Positions 8,072 through 17,459 of a stretch of 64,000 bases of DNA are shown in pieces. The notes below the pieces were generated by a model. That model was given only the letters and a program-made list of their open reading frames with translations. It did no database searches and was not told where the DNA came from. Both the position numbers and the translations under genes were made by a program. Each line of letters opens with the position of its first letter. The stretch's first letter is position 1. The DNA comes from Alkalicoccus luteus. GTDB lineage: Bacteria; Bacillota; Bacilli; Bacillales; Salisediminibacteriaceae. The stretch spans positions 62,001 through 126,000 of the forward strand of contig NZ_JAATHJ010000007.1 of NCBI RefSeq assembly GCF_012034335.1. The letters are read 5' to 3'.

Positions 8072-9130
8072 ATGATTAAGGAAATCTTCGTGCTGCGGAG
8101 CATCGGTTGTTTAAGCATCGTTCTTCTTCATAGTATTTTTATCGGCATTGACTCTATGACGATCCGTGAAATGGGAGAACTGTCTGCCATCTTTTTTGAT
8201 TCCATTCAGATGATTTTATATTATGGAACGCCGATGTTCATTTTTATATCCGAGTTTTTAATTGCATATTCGTACCGAAACCGGGAGCTCCCGGATTATT
8301 TTTTGAAAAAGCGGCTTCGGTTTATTCTGATTCCATTTCTAATCATGGGCATTTTTTATGCGATTCCCTTCTTTGCACAAGGGGTTCAAACTGGCTTTAC
8401 AAAGATCGCCCTGAACATTTTTGTAGGTGATTATCACGGATACTTTATTTTAATTATTTTTCAGTTTTACCTGGTTCATGTGCTGCTGCATAAAAAGTTG
8501 AAGCAGTGGAGGCCTTCTGTTGTCCTTCCGATCGCGTTTATCATCAACGCAGCTTACCTGCTTTTCTTCAATTATTCGGCTCCTCCCGAATGGTTAACCT
8601 ACGGAGAATACATCTGGGAACGTTTTTACTGGGTCCCGATGTTTGGCTGGGTATTTTATTTTGCAGTGGGCTATTATGCCGGTATGTACTTTGAAAGCTT
8701 CTCCAAATTTATTCGTTCCTGGAGAGTGCTGTTTATTATCGGACCGGTGCTCACAAGCGCAATGCTGTTATTTCTCTATCATTCCGGTATATTAACGGTG
8801 CACAGCTCAAAACGGACAGATATTTTAATTCATACGCTGATGTGCAGCTTCTTTTTGTTCTATATAACATCCTCGCTGAAGTCTCTGCCGCCGTTCCTGG
8901 AATTTATCAGCCGGTATTCATTCGGAATTTACCTGCTCCACTATTTTTATATTTTCCTGCTTGACGCTCTGTTTCAGCTCTATCCGCTGCCGATCGGCTT
9001 TTTCTATATTATTGTTCTTTTTATTTTCAGCCTTACAGCTTCGATCGCAACAATTATCGTTGTCAACAAATGGAAGTATGGTTACATGATTATCGGCCAG
9101 ATCGGTGCTCCGTATAAATCACCACATTAA
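8072..9130 (+). CDS. Acyltransferase 3 family membrane protein
   Basis: 352-residue polytopic protein of the acyltransferase 3 family (PF01757; OafA-like), which O-acylates extracytoplasmic sugars or polymers. The conserved N-terminal arginine and histidine appear in LRSIGCLSIVLLHS (first membrane helix), and about ten hydrophobic segments follow. No SGNH domain is attached. An ATG at 8042 is in frame, but AAAGGGG lies nine bases before the ATG at 8072, which begins MIKEIFVLRS as is usual for the family. The acceptor is unknown; a cell-wall or secondary-polymer modification is the typical role. It converges with the serine hydrolase, sharing a bidirectional terminator. Confidence 0.85.
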   Translation: MIKEIFVLRSIGCLSIVLLHSIFIGIDSMTIREMGELSAIFFDSIQMILYYGTPMFIFISEFLIAYSYRNRELPDYFLKKRLRFILIPFLIMGIFYAIPFFAQGVQTGFTKIALNIFVGDYHGYFILIIFQFYLVHVLLHKKLKQWRPSVVLPIAFIINAAYLLFFNYSAPPEWLTYGEYIWERFYWVPMFGWVFYFAVGYYAGMYFESFSKFIRSWRVLFIIGPVLTSAMLLFLYHSGILTVHSSKRTDILIHTLMCSFFLFYITSSLKSLPPFLEFISRYSFGIYLLHYFYIFLLDALFQLYPLPIGFFYIIVLFIFSLTASIATIIVVNKWKYGYMIIGQIGAPYKSPH

Positions 9131-9172
9131 AAAATCCCTTCAGGCTCCGTCAGCAGTCTGAAGGGATTCTGT
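9131..9172. terminator. Bidirectional terminator between acyltransferase and serine hydrolase
   Basis: AATCCCTTCAG (9133-9143) pairs perfectly with CTGAAGGGATT (9158-9168). It is flanked by A-rich sequence on the left and TTCTGTT on the right, and separates two convergent genes. Confidence 0.75.
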
Positions 9173-9188
9173 TATCCGGGGCACTACT

Positions 9189-10286
9189 TTACGATCGTCT
9201 GGCGTCCAGTACGAGCTGAAGCAGCTGCAGGCGCTGAAGGTCGTTGACGGCACTTCGGGTCAATTGAAACGCAAGTCTGTTGCTGTCAACCCGATGCACG
9301 AAAACAAGATCCAGCTCCGGGATGATATCAATTGACTGACCGTACCGTCCTACTGCTGAGTACATATTGTAATCACTGTAAGGAGGAACGGAGGCTGCCC
9401 ACCATAAATAACCGTAATCGAACACCGTATTTGACGGCACTTCTTTTTGGACAGATGTGCTCTCCTCTATCCACCATTCCGGAACAATCTGTTCGCCATT
9501 CCACTCTCCCTTCTGTAAGTATAGCTGGCCAAATCTGGCCATATCACGCGCTGATAGCTGAAATAAATAAGACGGATGCCTGGACCGTCTGTTCTCGTAT
9601 TTGTAATTTGTGTTGGCCAGATCAAAATCTTCCATGCCAAGCGGCTCGGCAATCCGATCGTTAAAATCAACGAATACGTCCCGCTCAGGAATGTCGTTAT
9701 AGATCGTTCCCAGAACGTTAAAATCCCAATTATTGTAATAATAAAACTCTCCTGGCAGATGACTGCCTCTCGACGGCCTTGCAACCCGCATTCCCCAGGA
9801 TTCTTCTCCTGCCGGCAGGTAAACTCCTGAGCTTGAGGACATGAGGTGCGAGAGCTGGGCCTGTTTTTCGATCGTTGTAAGCGGCGGCTGATCATCAATC
9901 TCAAGCTGTTCAAGTGTGTCACTGAGCCCGGCATTTCCTCTGTCTATCTCTATGCCGAATAAGGCGGAGAGAAAGCTCTTTCGCACCGAATGTGCGTTCG
10001 TGTTTTTAGTGACATCGCCCCAGCTGAGCAGCACTTTTCCTTCGGAGATGACCATCAGCGAGGTGCTGTTTATCGAATCATAATAAATTCTCGCCTGGTC
10101 AAGCGCTTCTCTGCTGAATCCTGCGTCGTCTGCAGATTCATGGTACTCCCAAGTTGATTCAGATCCTTCTTCGATTGAATAATATACGTACATAAATAAT
10201 CCCACCAATACAGCGATGATGATCGTGAGAGCGGCAATTATCTGATTGAACAAGCCTATCATTCCTCTGCCTGACATCGTATTCAT
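9189..10286 (-). CDS. Membrane-anchored serine hydrolase (beta-lactamase/PBP-like, S12)
   Basis: 365-residue protein with one N-terminal membrane segment (about 13-36) followed by an extracellular class C beta-lactamase-like domain. The active-site Ser100-X-X-Lys103 (SVRK) and the Tyr184-Asn-Asn motif (YNN) are present; GRYG near the C-terminus fits the third motif position. The family includes esterases, D-aminopeptidases and cell-wall hydrolases; no specific substrate can be assigned. The acidic N-terminal linker (EEGSESTWEYHESADD) fits a salt-adapted exterior. The start is uncertain: the best AAGGAG is over 20 bases upstream of the first ATG, and ATGs at 10277 and 10262 are alternatives. 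Confidence 0.8.
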   Translation of the reverse strand: MNTMSGRGMIGLFNQIIAALTIIIAVLVGLFMYVYYSIEEGSESTWEYHESADDAGFSREALDQARIYYDSINSTSLMVISEGKVLLSWGDVTKNTNAHSVRKSFLSALFGIEIDRGNAGLSDTLEQLEIDDQPPLTTIEKQAQLSHLMSSSSGVYLPAGEESWGMRVARPSRGSHLPGEFYYYNNWDFNVLGTIYNDIPERDVFVDFNDRIAEPLGMEDFDLANTNYKYENRRSRHPSYLFQLSARDMARFGQLYLQKGEWNGEQIVPEWWIEESTSVQKEVPSNTVFDYGYLWWAASVPPYSDYNMYSAVGRYGQSIDIIPELDLVFVHRVDSNRLAFQLTRSAVNDLQRLQLLQLVLDARRS

Positions 10287-10371
10287 TTAATATACCAGAA
10301 TACGCACTCCTTGACGAATGAACGGGGGCCTGATAGGTTTATTATCATCTGTTAATACGTTGCAACGAAGG

Positions 10372-10472
10372 CTGTGGGACCACTACAGCTGGAGCAGCTT
10401 CTGGAGAGACTGCCTTATGGCAGCGCCGAAGGGTTCACAATCTCAGGCACCCGGACAGAAGATACAGCTGCT
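10372..10472 (+). ncRNA. Glycine riboswitch (gcvT type, single aptamer)
   Basis: The segment carries the conserved glycine aptamer elements in order: GGAGAGACTGCC (10402-10413), GCGCCGAAGGG (10423-10433), AATCTCAGGC (10439-10448) and GGACAGA (10453-10459). P1 pairs CTTCTG with CAGAAG around the core. Only one full aptamer is seen, with a short hairpin (GCTGT/ACAGC) on the 5' side that could act as a ghost aptamer or linker structure. A GCCGGC terminator follows, so control is probably at transcription elongation. The genes downstream are an ACT-domain protein and a UPF0210 protein rather than gcvT or a glycine transporter. A TTGACG -35 at 10311-10316 with a weak TAGGTT -10 may drive it. Confidence 0.85.
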
Positions 10473-10494
10473 GTGAAGCGGTCTGTATGTTTGT

Positions 10495-10518
10495 GCCGGC
10501 ATCGAGCCGGCTTTTTTT
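10495..10518 (+). terminator. Riboswitch expression-platform terminator
   Basis: GCCGGC (10495-10500), ATCGA loop, GCCGGC (10506-10511), then seven T. It lies between the glycine aptamer and the ACT gene, so it is most likely the switchable terminator. Confidence 0.8.
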
Positions 10519-10550
10519 ATGCATATAACTAACTGGAGAGGATGTTTAAC

Positions 10551-10826
10551 ATGGAATCAAACCGCGCCGTTATAAGCGTTGTAGGCAAAGACCAGGTTGG
10601 GATTATTGCAGACGTGACTGCTGTTTTAAAAGAGCATCAGATTAATGTACTCGATATTTCTCAAACGATTTTGCAGGATTTTTTTACGATGATGATGCTC
10701 GTTGACCTGTCCCGGACAGCATCCATGCAGGAAATTGAAGCTGCTCTGGAACAGACCGCAGCAAATCTTGGCCTGACGATTCATATTCAGCGAGAAGATC
10801 TGTTCAAGCATATGCACCGAATTTAA
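10551..10826 (+). CDS. ACT-domain protein, UPF0237 family
   Basis: 91-residue single ACT domain (YwzD/UPF0237 type, related to GcvR-like regulators). The ACT fold is apparent in [35 protein letters not shown], with the G-x-D-x-x-G ligand-loop pattern at GKDQVG (12-17). ACT domains bind small ligands, often amino acids. An in-frame ATG at 10542 is adjacent to GGAGAGG, which gives no spacing; the ATG at 10551 has nine bases of spacing and the family length. It is followed after 13 bases by the UPF0210 gene, its usual partner in Firmicutes. Control by a glycine riboswitch suggests a glycine- or serine-linked role, which is inference. Confidence 0.88.
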   Translation: MESNRAVISVVGKDQVGIIADVTAVLKEHQINVLDISQTILQDFFTMMMLVDLSRTASMQEIEAALEQTAANLGLTIHIQREDLFKHMHRI

Positions 10827-10839
10827 GGAGGAACCCGGC

Positions 10840-12201
10840 ATGAATATAGGCTTTAATGAGATACAGGAAACGATCCGGATGGTGCGCATGGAAGAGCTTG
10901 ACATCCGCACGATAACTCTTGGAATTAACTTGATGGACTGTGCAGGAGATACGCAGGAAGCTATGCGTACCAAGGTATATAACAAGATTACAAGCTCAGC
11001 TGCCACACTTACGCAAACAGCTGAAGACATTTCTCAGGAATACGGCATTCCGATTGCGAATAAACGCATCTCTGTCACACCGTGCTCGCTGCTGCTTGGC
11101 GGCGCCACAAAAGAAGATGCGATCAAGCTTGCTGAAACATTGGACGCGGCAGCTCGTGATACCGGAGTTGATTTTATCGGCGGGTTTTCGGCGATGGTCC
11201 ACAAAGGTATATCAAGCGGAGATGCCATACTGCTTGAAGCGCTCCCGGAAGCGCTGAGTATGACGGAAAGAGTATGTGCTTCTGTCTCAGCAGCGACGAC
11301 AAAAGCAGGTATTAATATGGACGCCGTCTCACGGCTGGGCCATATTATTAAACGGGCAGCAGAGCTGACCGCAGATAACAACGGTCTAGCCAATGCCAAA
11401 TTTGTCGTGTTCTGCAACCCGGTTGAAGACAATCCGTTTATGGCCGGTGCCTTCCACGGCACGGGCGAGGCAGATAAAGTACTCAACGTCGGTGTCAGCG
11501 GGCCCGGTGTCGTTCTGCACGCGCTAAAGCGCCATCCAGACGCTGACCTCGGAGAAGTGTCAGATATCATTAAACGGACAGCGTTCAAAATCACAAGAGC
11601 CGGTGAACTGATGGCACGAGAAGCCGCCGACAGACTAAACGTGCCGTTTGGAATCATGGACCTCTCCCTCGCTCCTACAAATGCTGCAAACGATTCCGTT
11701 GCTGAAATTCTGGAAGAGATCGGCTTAGAACGGGTCGGCACACATGGAACGATCGCAGCACTGGCGATGATGAACGACGCTGTTAAAAAAGGCGGCGCAA
11801 TGGCAAGCTCCTATGTCGGAGGCCTTTCCGGAGCCTTCATTCCGGTTTCTGAGGATAACGGCATGATTAAAGGCGTGCAGGATGGTGCCCTCTCCCTTGA
11901 TAAACTTGAAGGAATGACGAGCGTCTGCTCGGTCGGACTGGATATGATTGCAGTTCCAGGGCATGTCGAAGCCGCCTCTCTTTCCGGTCTGATCGCAGAT
12001 GAAATGGCAATCGGCATGATTAATAAAAAAACGACTGCTGTAAGGGTTATCCCTGTGCCGGGTGCTAATGAAGGAGATATGATTGAATTCGGCGGCCTCC
12101 TTGGCCGGGCTCCGGTGATGGGGCTGAATCCATATAAATCGGATAAGATGATGCAGCGCGGCGGCCGGATTCCGGCTCCGCTGCAGTCTCTTATTAATTA
12201 A
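10840..12201 (+). CDS. UPF0210 (DUF711) family protein
   Basis: 453-residue UPF0210/DUF711 protein; structures of this family show a pyruvate-formate-lyase-like barrel without known activity. Recognisable family stretches are [19 protein letters not shown] and [28 protein letters not shown] lies 8-10 bases before the ATG. It is cotranscribed with the ACT-domain gene and preceded by a glycine riboswitch. No signal peptide or membrane segment is seen, so it should be cytosolic. No enzymatic reaction can be assigned with confidence. Confidence 0.9.
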   Translation: MNIGFNEIQETIRMVRMEELDIRTITLGINLMDCAGDTQEAMRTKVYNKITSSAATLTQTAEDISQEYGIPIANKRISVTPCSLLLGGATKEDAIKLAETLDAAARDTGVDFIGGFSAMVHKGISSGDAILLEALPEALSMTERVCASVSAATTKAGINMDAVSRLGHIIKRAAELTADNNGLANAKFVVFCNPVEDNPFMAGAFHGTGEADKVLNVGVSGPGVVLHALKRHPDADLGEVSDIIKRTAFKITRAGELMAREAADRLNVPFGIMDLSLAPTNAANDSVAEILEEIGLERVGTHGTIAALAMMNDAVKKGGAMASSYVGGLSGAFIPVSEDNGMIKGVQDGALSLDKLEGMTSVCSVGLDMIAVPGHVEAASLSGLIADEMAIGMINKKTTAVRVIPVPGANEGDMIEFGGLLGRAPVMGLNPYKSDKMMQRGGRIPAPLQSLIN

Positions 12202-12224
12202 TTGATTCATTTGCGAACAGAATA

Positions 12225-12253
12225 TTGACAGGTGTTCAATTTTTCTGAATAAT
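12225..12253 (+). promoter_or_regulatory. Strong sigma-A promoter of proBA
   Basis: Consensus -35 TTGACA (12225-12230), 17-base spacer, -10 AATAAT (12248-12253). The expected transcript start near 12260 is just ahead of the T-box leader. Confidence 0.75.
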
Positions 12254-12267
12254 ATACGGTAATCAAT

Positions 12268-12462
12268 CCCGTCCGAGATTAGTAAGGTTCCACTCCCCTC
12301 TTCAGAGAGCACTTTAACAGCTGAAAAAAGTGCGTGGTGCGATGAACCTGAACCTGCTCGGTGCGTAAAACATTATAATGTCAGGAAAGCAGGGCCGTAT
12401 CAGGCCAATAAAGGTGGTACCGCGGGAACCCCCGTCCTTTTCAGGACGGGGGTTCATGCTCG
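12268..12462 (+). ncRNA. Proline-responsive T-box leader of proBA
   Basis: The T-box core AAGGTGGTACCGCGG is at 12411-12425. Stem I is closed by CCGAG (12273-12277) with CTCGG (12357-12361) and by AGGTTC (12285-12290) with GAACCT (12344-12349). The internal loop between them has AGTA on the left and GAA on the right, followed by CCT at 12353-12355, which is the specifier codon for proline. The antiterminator bulge TGGT would pair with the ACCA end of an A73 tRNA, as tRNA-Pro has. The competing hairpin is a perfect 12-bp stem GAACCCCCGTCC/GGACGGGGGTTC (12427-12456). Uncharged tRNA-Pro should favour proBA expression. The terminator lacks a clean U tract (it is followed by ATGCTCGTTATTTT). Confidence 0.92.
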
Positions 12463-12488
12463 TTATTTTAGAAAGGGTGTCAGATAGC

Positions 12489-13550
12489 ATGAAGCGAAAA
12501 CGTATCGTCATAAAAATTGGTTCCAGTTCACTAACAGAAGAAGATGGTACTCTCTCACCTGTTAAAATGGCTGCCTTCTGCCATGCCATAGCCGGACTTC
12601 GGCAGAAAGGACATGAGCTGCTCATCGTTTCCTCCGGAGCCGTAGCCGCCGGCTTCCGGGACATCGGTTATGCTGCCAGACCGACAACCGTCAGAGCCAG
12701 GCAGGCTGCCGCAGCAGCTGGACAGGCGCTCTTAATGCAGCATTACCGGTTTCAGCTGCAGCACTACAGGATTATCCCGGCACAACTGCTTGTGACAAGG
12801 TCCGATTTTTCAGAGGAAAAGCACTTTCAAAATTTACACGCCGCTATTGAAGAACTGCTCAGCCGGAAAATTCTTCCGATCATTAACGAAAATGACTCGA
12901 CTGCTGTTGATGAGCTGACGTTCGGTGATAATGATATGCTGAGCGCTCTTGTCGGCGGTGCTCTTCATGCAGATTTGCTGATGCTTCTTACAGACGCAGA
13001 CGGCGTTTATTCAGCAGATCCTCGTGAAGATCCCGAGGCTGTGAAATACAAGGAGCTCCACACAATTCCGGAAGAGCTTCTTCAGGCACCGTCGCGGTCG
13101 ACGCTTGGTACTGGCGGAATTGGCACGAAGCTGCTTGCCAGCCGGGCAGCTGCCGACACTGGCGTAGAAGCATATATCGGAACACTTTCCAGTACAGAAG
13201 ACTTACTTCAAGCGTGCGAAGGATCAGGGTCAGGGACGTATATTCGCACCCAATCCGGCCGCGTCATGAGAACGCGCCGGCAGTGGATTGCCTATCATGC
13301 TTCTGCTTCAGGCGTGCTATTTATCGATGACGGTGCAAAAGAAGCGGTTTTAAACCGGGGGGCCAGTCTCCTAACAGTCGGAATCAGCAAAACAGAAGGG
13401 ACTTTTTTCAGAGGCGATATTGTAGATGTTTATGCCGGGGCTCACAAAATCGGAAGAGGCCGTGTCCTGGTTGATCATACCGAATTGTCCGGTGCGATTG
13501 TTGAGTCCTCGATTGCCGTTCACAGGGACGAATGGGTTTCTCTCAACTGA
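12489..13550 (+). CDS. proB: Glutamate 5-kinase
   Basis: Phosphorylates glutamate to glutamyl-5-phosphate, the first proline-biosynthesis step. 353 residues: an amino-acid kinase domain (about 1-255; IKIGSSSLT, IVSSGAVAAG, NENDSTAV, LLTDADGVYS) followed by a PUA domain (about 275-350). The ATG at 12489 begins MKRKRIVIKIG and follows AAAGGG; reading frame continues upstream through the T-box, but that is leader RNA. It is first in a proB-proA operon controlled by the proline T-box, so it serves proline anabolism; osmotic regulation is possible in a halophile but is not visible. Confidence 0.96.
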   Translation: MKRKRIVIKIGSSSLTEEDGTLSPVKMAAFCHAIAGLRQKGHELLIVSSGAVAAGFRDIGYAARPTTVRARQAAAAAGQALLMQHYRFQLQHYRIIPAQLLVTRSDFSEEKHFQNLHAAIEELLSRKILPIINENDSTAVDELTFGDNDMLSALVGGALHADLLMLLTDADGVYSADPREDPEAVKYKELHTIPEELLQAPSRSTLGTGGIGTKLLASRAAADTGVEAYIGTLSSTEDLLQACEGSGSGTYIRTQSGRVMRTRRQWIAYHASASGVLFIDDGAKEAVLNRGASLLTVGISKTEGTFFRGDIVDVYAGAHKIGRGRVLVDHTELSGAIVESSIAVHRDEWVSLN

Positions 13551-13599
13551 CGCAATGGCTGGAATCATGCATGTTAATACGATAAAGGAGAGATAAAAC

Positions 13600-14859
13600 A
13601 TGACAGAAGTCGAATGGAAAGCCCCAGCTGCAAAACAGGCAGCCGTGCATTTAAGTACAGCGTCCGATCAGGAGCGGAAGGAATTGCTGAAATCGATATC
13701 CTCGCAGCTGCTACAGCATGAAAACAAGATTCTGGACGCAAATGAGCAGGATCTCCAGGCAGCAAAAGATGCCGGGCGAGAGGATGCCTACTTGGACAGG
13801 CTCGAGATAAATAAGGAGAGGCTTGCTGAACTGGCAGAGGCCGTCGCTTCCGTTTCAAAATTAGATGATCCGCTCGGAACGACTATTCGGAGCTGGACGC
13901 GTCCAAATGGTTTATTTATTCGTGAAGTGTCCGTGCCTATAGGAGTGATTGCGGCCGTATTTGAAGCACGTCCAAACGTTACAGCCGACATCAGTGCCCT
14001 TGCTCTACGCACCGGCAATGCCGTTCTTTTACGGGGCAGCAGATCAGCCATTCATACAAACAAAGCGATTACTGCTGCCCTGCAGGACGGGCTGCAGGCT
14101 GCTTCCTTTCCTAGAGAAGCAGTACAGCTGATCGAATCACCGGACCGTTCAGCGACAACTGAATTAATGGAAGCTTCAGATTGGGTAGACGTTCTGATTC
14201 CAAGAGGCGGTAAAGAACTGATTAATAAAGTGGTGCGTGAATCTCACGTGCCGGTGATTGAAACCGGAGCAGGAAACTGCCACGTTTACATCGACAAAGA
14301 TGCAGATCCGGAGCTGGCGCGTAAAATAGCAGTCGACGCCAAAGTACAGCGTCCTTCTGTATGCAATGCTTGCGAAACAATACTCGTGGAGGCATCCTGG
14401 GCTGAAGATCACCTCCCTGCCCTTATTGATTCTCTTCTAAACCACGGTGTCTCCCTCAGAGGATGTGAGAAAACGGCGGCTATAGATAACAGAGTATCTC
14501 CTGCACAGAAAGAAGACTGGGAGGCTGAATATTTAAATCTGACGGCCGCGGTTAAAATTGTTTCAGATGTCAGGGAAGCGTGTACTCATATCAATCAATG
14601 GGGTACAAAACATTCCGAGGCTATCATTACAGAAAGTGAAAAAGCAAAATTGACCTTTTTTCAATCTGTTGATGCCAGTACGCTTTATCACAACGCCTCC
14701 ACCAGATTTACAGACGGCTTTGAATTTGGATTTGGTGCAGAAGTCGGCATAAGCACACAAAAGCTTCATGCACGCGGTCCAATGGGGCTCCAGGCGTTAA
14801 CGACCGTTAAATATCTGGTTGAAGGCAGCGGTCAGTGCAAAGGCACGCTTCCATACTAA
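13600..14859 (+). CDS. proA: Gamma-glutamyl phosphate reductase
   Basis: NADPH-dependent reductase making glutamate-5-semialdehyde from the ProB product. At 419 residues it has the usual length. The catalytic cysteine lies in RPSVCNACETILV (Cys255 or Cys258), the aldehyde-dehydrogenase-like cofactor region includes FEARPNVTAD and LLRGSRSA, and the C-terminal RGPMGLQALTT is the family signature. AAAGGAG precedes the ATG and the gap from proB is 49 bases without a terminator. No proC is in this window. Confidence 0.96.
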   Translation: MTEVEWKAPAAKQAAVHLSTASDQERKELLKSISSQLLQHENKILDANEQDLQAAKDAGREDAYLDRLEINKERLAELAEAVASVSKLDDPLGTTIRSWTRPNGLFIREVSVPIGVIAAVFEARPNVTADISALALRTGNAVLLRGSRSAIHTNKAITAALQDGLQAASFPREAVQLIESPDRSATTELMEASDWVDVLIPRGGKELINKVVRESHVPVIETGAGNCHVYIDKDADPELARKIAVDAKVQRPSVCNACETILVEASWAEDHLPALIDSLLNHGVSLRGCEKTAAIDNRVSPAQKEDWEAEYLNLTAAVKIVSDVREACTHINQWGTKHSEAIITESEKAKLTFFQSVDASTLYHNASTRFTDGFEFGFGAEVGISTQKLHARGPMGLQALTTVKYLVEGSGQCKGTLPY

Positions 14860-14914
14860 ATGCATATCTCTTTTCCCTGCTCTTAAAGTAGACCGTGATC
14901 TTTTGCATCGTTTA

Positions 14915-14923
14915 TGCTATACT
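14915..14923 (+). promoter_or_regulatory. Extended -10 promoter of typA
   Basis: TGCTATACT is an extended -10 element (TGN plus TATACT) about 44 bases before the typA start. The corresponding -35 region (GTGATC) is weak. Confidence 0.5.
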
Positions 14924-14966
14924 TATACAGATGTAAACTTATCGAAGACAGGAGCGTATGCGAAGC

Positions 14967-16805
14967 ATGAAAGTACGAAACGATTTACGGAACATCGCCA
15001 TTATTGCACACGTCGACCACGGGAAAACAACACTGGTTGATGAACTGCTTAAGCAGTCAGGCACATTTGGCGATCACGAAAAGGTATCTGAACGGGCAAT
15101 GGACAACAATGACATTGAAAAAGAACGAGGCATCACCATTCTCGCTAAAAACACAGCGGTGAAGTTTGAGGATAAGCGTATTAACATTCTTGATACGCCT
15201 GGACATGCTGATTTTGGCGGAGAAGTTGAACGGATATTGAAAATGGTGGACGGCGTTCTTTTAGTCGTAGATGCATTTGAAGGCTGTATGCCCCAGACTC
15301 GTTTCGTTCTGAAAAAAGCGCTGGAACAGAAGCTGACTCCTGTAGTTGTTGTGAACAAAATCGACCGGCCGATGGCTCGTCCGGAAGAAGTAGTGGACGA
15401 AGTGCTCGACTTATTTATCGAGCTCGACGCAGATGAGGATCAGCTGGAATTTCCAGTCGTCTATACGTCCGCTGTTAACGGAACATCCAGCATGACTCCC
15501 GAAGATCAGCAGCCAAGCATGGACTCTGTTTTTCATGCGATCACAGAGCACGTACCAGCTCCTGTTGATAACACGAGTGAACCGTTCCAATTCCAGGTAA
15601 CGATGCTTGATTATAATGACTACCTTGGCCGAATCGGCGTCGGACGTGTGTTCCGCGGTACGATGAAGGTCGGTGATCAGGCGAAGCTGTTGAAGCAGGA
15701 CGGATCGGAAAAATCATTCCGCATTACTAAGATGTTCGGCTTTTTTGGCTTGAAAAAAGAAGAAATCCAGTCTGCTGAAGCCGGCGACCTTGTGGCTCTA
15801 GCTGGTATTGAGGACATTATGGTCGGTGATACGATCTGCCCTCCTGAGCATCCAGAACGTCTTGACGTCGTTCGTATCGATGAACCTACCTTGCAGATGA
15901 CGTTTCTCGTAAATAACAGTCCTTTTGCTGGTCGTGAAGGTGATTATGTCACTTCCCGTAAAATCGAAGCACGCCTCCTGACACAAGTAGAAACGGATGT
16001 CAGTCTGCGTGTGGACCCAACTTCGTCTCCTGATGCCTGGACAGTATCAGGCCGTGGTGAGCTTCACCTCTCTATCCTTATTGAAAACATGCGACGGGAA
16101 GGATACGAAATTCAGGTATCTAAGCCAGAAGTTATCATTAAAGAGGTTGATGGCGTTGACTGCGAGCCATTCGAAAGCGTTCAAGTGGACGTTCCGGAAG
16201 AATATACAGGTTCTGTTATGGAATCACTTGGCGAGCGCAAAGGCGAAATGCTCAACATGATCAATAAAGGTGACGGCCAGGTTCGTCTCGAATTTCTCGT
16301 TCCTTCCAGAGGGCTTATTGGTTATTCAACAGAATTTATGTCCCAGACAAAAGGTTACGGCATCATTAACCACTCGTTTGACAGCTACCGTCCAGTAGCT
16401 AAGGGATATGTTGGAGGCCGACGTCAGGGCGTGCTCGTATCGATGGAAACGGGTAAATCCACCGGGTACGGCATGCTGCAGGTAGAAGACCGCGGTATTC
16501 TCTTCCTGGAGCCGGGTACGGATATTTATGAAGGAATGATCGTCGGAGAACACAATCGTGATAACGACCTTACCGTTAATATCACAAAGATGAAGGCTCA
16601 GACGAATATCCGCTCCGCTACTAAAGAGCAGACTGTCACAATGAAGCGTCCCCGGGTCCTTACTCTTGAAGAAGCACTCGAATTTCTTAATGAGGATGAA
16701 TATTGTGAGATTACACCGGAATCAATCAGGCTTAGAAAGAAAGTTCTTGATAAAAGCTTCCGTGAACGAGAAGAAAAACGTAAGAAGCTAGCAGCAAAAA
16801 ATTAA
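14967..16805 (+). CDS. typA: Ribosome-associated translational GTPase TypA/BipA
   Basis: 612-residue translational GTPase, the same length as B. subtilis TypA; related to EF-G and LepA and needed for ribosome assembly or stress adaptation, especially in the cold. G1 is AHVDHGKTT (14-22), the switch II region [14 protein letters not shown], and G4 NKIDRP; the domain V and C-terminal BipA-specific region end [15 protein letters not shown]. An ATG at 14958 adds three residues, but AGGAG is only three bases before it, and the family begins [17 protein letters not shown], so 14967 is preferred. Followed by a clear terminator. Confidence 0.96.
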   Translation: MKVRNDLRNIAIIAHVDHGKTTLVDELLKQSGTFGDHEKVSERAMDNNDIEKERGITILAKNTAVKFEDKRINILDTPGHADFGGEVERILKMVDGVLLVVDAFEGCMPQTRFVLKKALEQKLTPVVVVNKIDRPMARPEEVVDEVLDLFIELDADEDQLEFPVVYTSAVNGTSSMTPEDQQPSMDSVFHAITEHVPAPVDNTSEPFQFQVTMLDYNDYLGRIGVGRVFRGTMKVGDQAKLLKQDGSEKSFRITKMFGFFGLKKEEIQSAEAGDLVALAGIEDIMVGDTICPPEHPERLDVVRIDEPTLQMTFLVNNSPFAGREGDYVTSRKIEARLLTQVETDVSLRVDPTSSPDAWTVSGRGELHLSILIENMRREGYEIQVSKPEVIIKEVDGVDCEPFESVQVDVPEEYTGSVMESLGERKGEMLNMINKGDGQVRLEFLVPSRGLIGYSTEFMSQTKGYGIINHSFDSYRPVAKGYVGGRRQGVLVSMETGKSTGYGMLQVEDRGILFLEPGTDIYEGMIVGEHNRDNDLTVNITKMKAQTNIRSATKEQTVTMKRPRVLTLEEALEFLNEDEYCEITPESIRLRKKVLDKSFREREEKRKKLAAKN

Positions 16806-16813
16806 CTATTCTC

Positions 16814-16845
16814 CCCCGCCGGAAATCCGGCGGGGATTCTTTATT
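16814..16845 (+). terminator. Terminator of typA
   Basis: CCCCGCCGG (16814-16822) pairs with CCGGCGGGG (16827-16835), followed by ATTCTTTATT. Confidence 0.85.
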
Positions 16846-16933
16846 GATTTCGTCTCTTCCTTATATTCAGGCTTAGTTTATCTTGACAAAGGGAATCTAT
16901 CCATGTCGACTCTTTTCGAAAAGGAGGCTTTTT

Positions 16934-17458
16934 ATGGACGATTCATCCACCGCCCTCCCCCTTCGCTGTGTGAAGCCAGACCGGTCTCACGGCAGCGGGA
17001 TGTGGGAGCTCGCGAAAAAAACATCGCTGGACTTAAACTCGGCCTACAAGTACATCATGATGGCAGAATATTTTGCAGACACTTGCGTGGCAGCTGTGGA
17101 GCATGAACAAGTCGTTGGATTCATCACAGGGTTTATCAAGCCAGATGAGAGCGACGTTCTGTTTATATGGCAGGTCGGTGTTGATCCAGGTCAGCAAGGA
17201 AAGGGGCTTGCTTTTACGATGCTGCGAAAACTCCTGCAGCGCGAGCAGTGCAAAAACGTTCGCTACGTCGAAGCGACGATCACTGCTGAAAATAAAGCTT
17301 CACAAGCGTTATTTAAAAAATTGGCAACTTCTTTCTCTACCTCGTATGCCGTACGGGAAACGTTCCCGGAAGAGATCCTGCCGGGTAATGCCCGCACAGA
17401 GTTTACGTACAGAATCGGTCCCCTGCCATTGTCTGTCCAATTGAAAGGAGATGAATAG
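16934..17458 (+). CDS. ectA: L-2,4-diaminobutyrate acetyltransferase
   Basis: GNAT-family enzyme that acetylates 2,4-diaminobutyrate to N-gamma-acetyl-diaminobutyrate, the second step of ectoine synthesis. 174 residues, typical of EctA. The acetyl-CoA loop is [17 protein letters not shown], and the family stretch [15 protein letters not shown] follows the N-terminus. AAGGAGG sits directly at the correct distance before the ATG at 16934; an upstream in-frame TTG would add 17 unrelated residues. It overlaps nothing but is separated from the ectB GTG by one base, so translation is coupled. The usual third gene, ectC, does not follow ectB. Confidence 0.94.
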   Translation: MDDSSTALPLRCVKPDRSHGSGMWELAKKTSLDLNSAYKYIMMAEYFADTCVAAVEHEQVVGFITGFIKPDESDVLFIWQVGVDPGQQGKGLAFTMLRKLLQREQCKNVRYVEATITAENKASQALFKKLATSFSTSYAVRETFPEEILPGNARTEFTYRIGPLPLSVQLKGDE

Positions 17459-17459
17459 T

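Noticed and set aside
12378-12488. Upstream extension of proB
   Set aside because: The extension is the T-box leader; the true start at 12489 has a ribosome binding site and the family N-terminus.
16883-16911. TTGACA as an ectA promoter
   Set aside because: The matching -10 would be TCGACT and the start would fall inside the ribosome binding site, leaving no leader.
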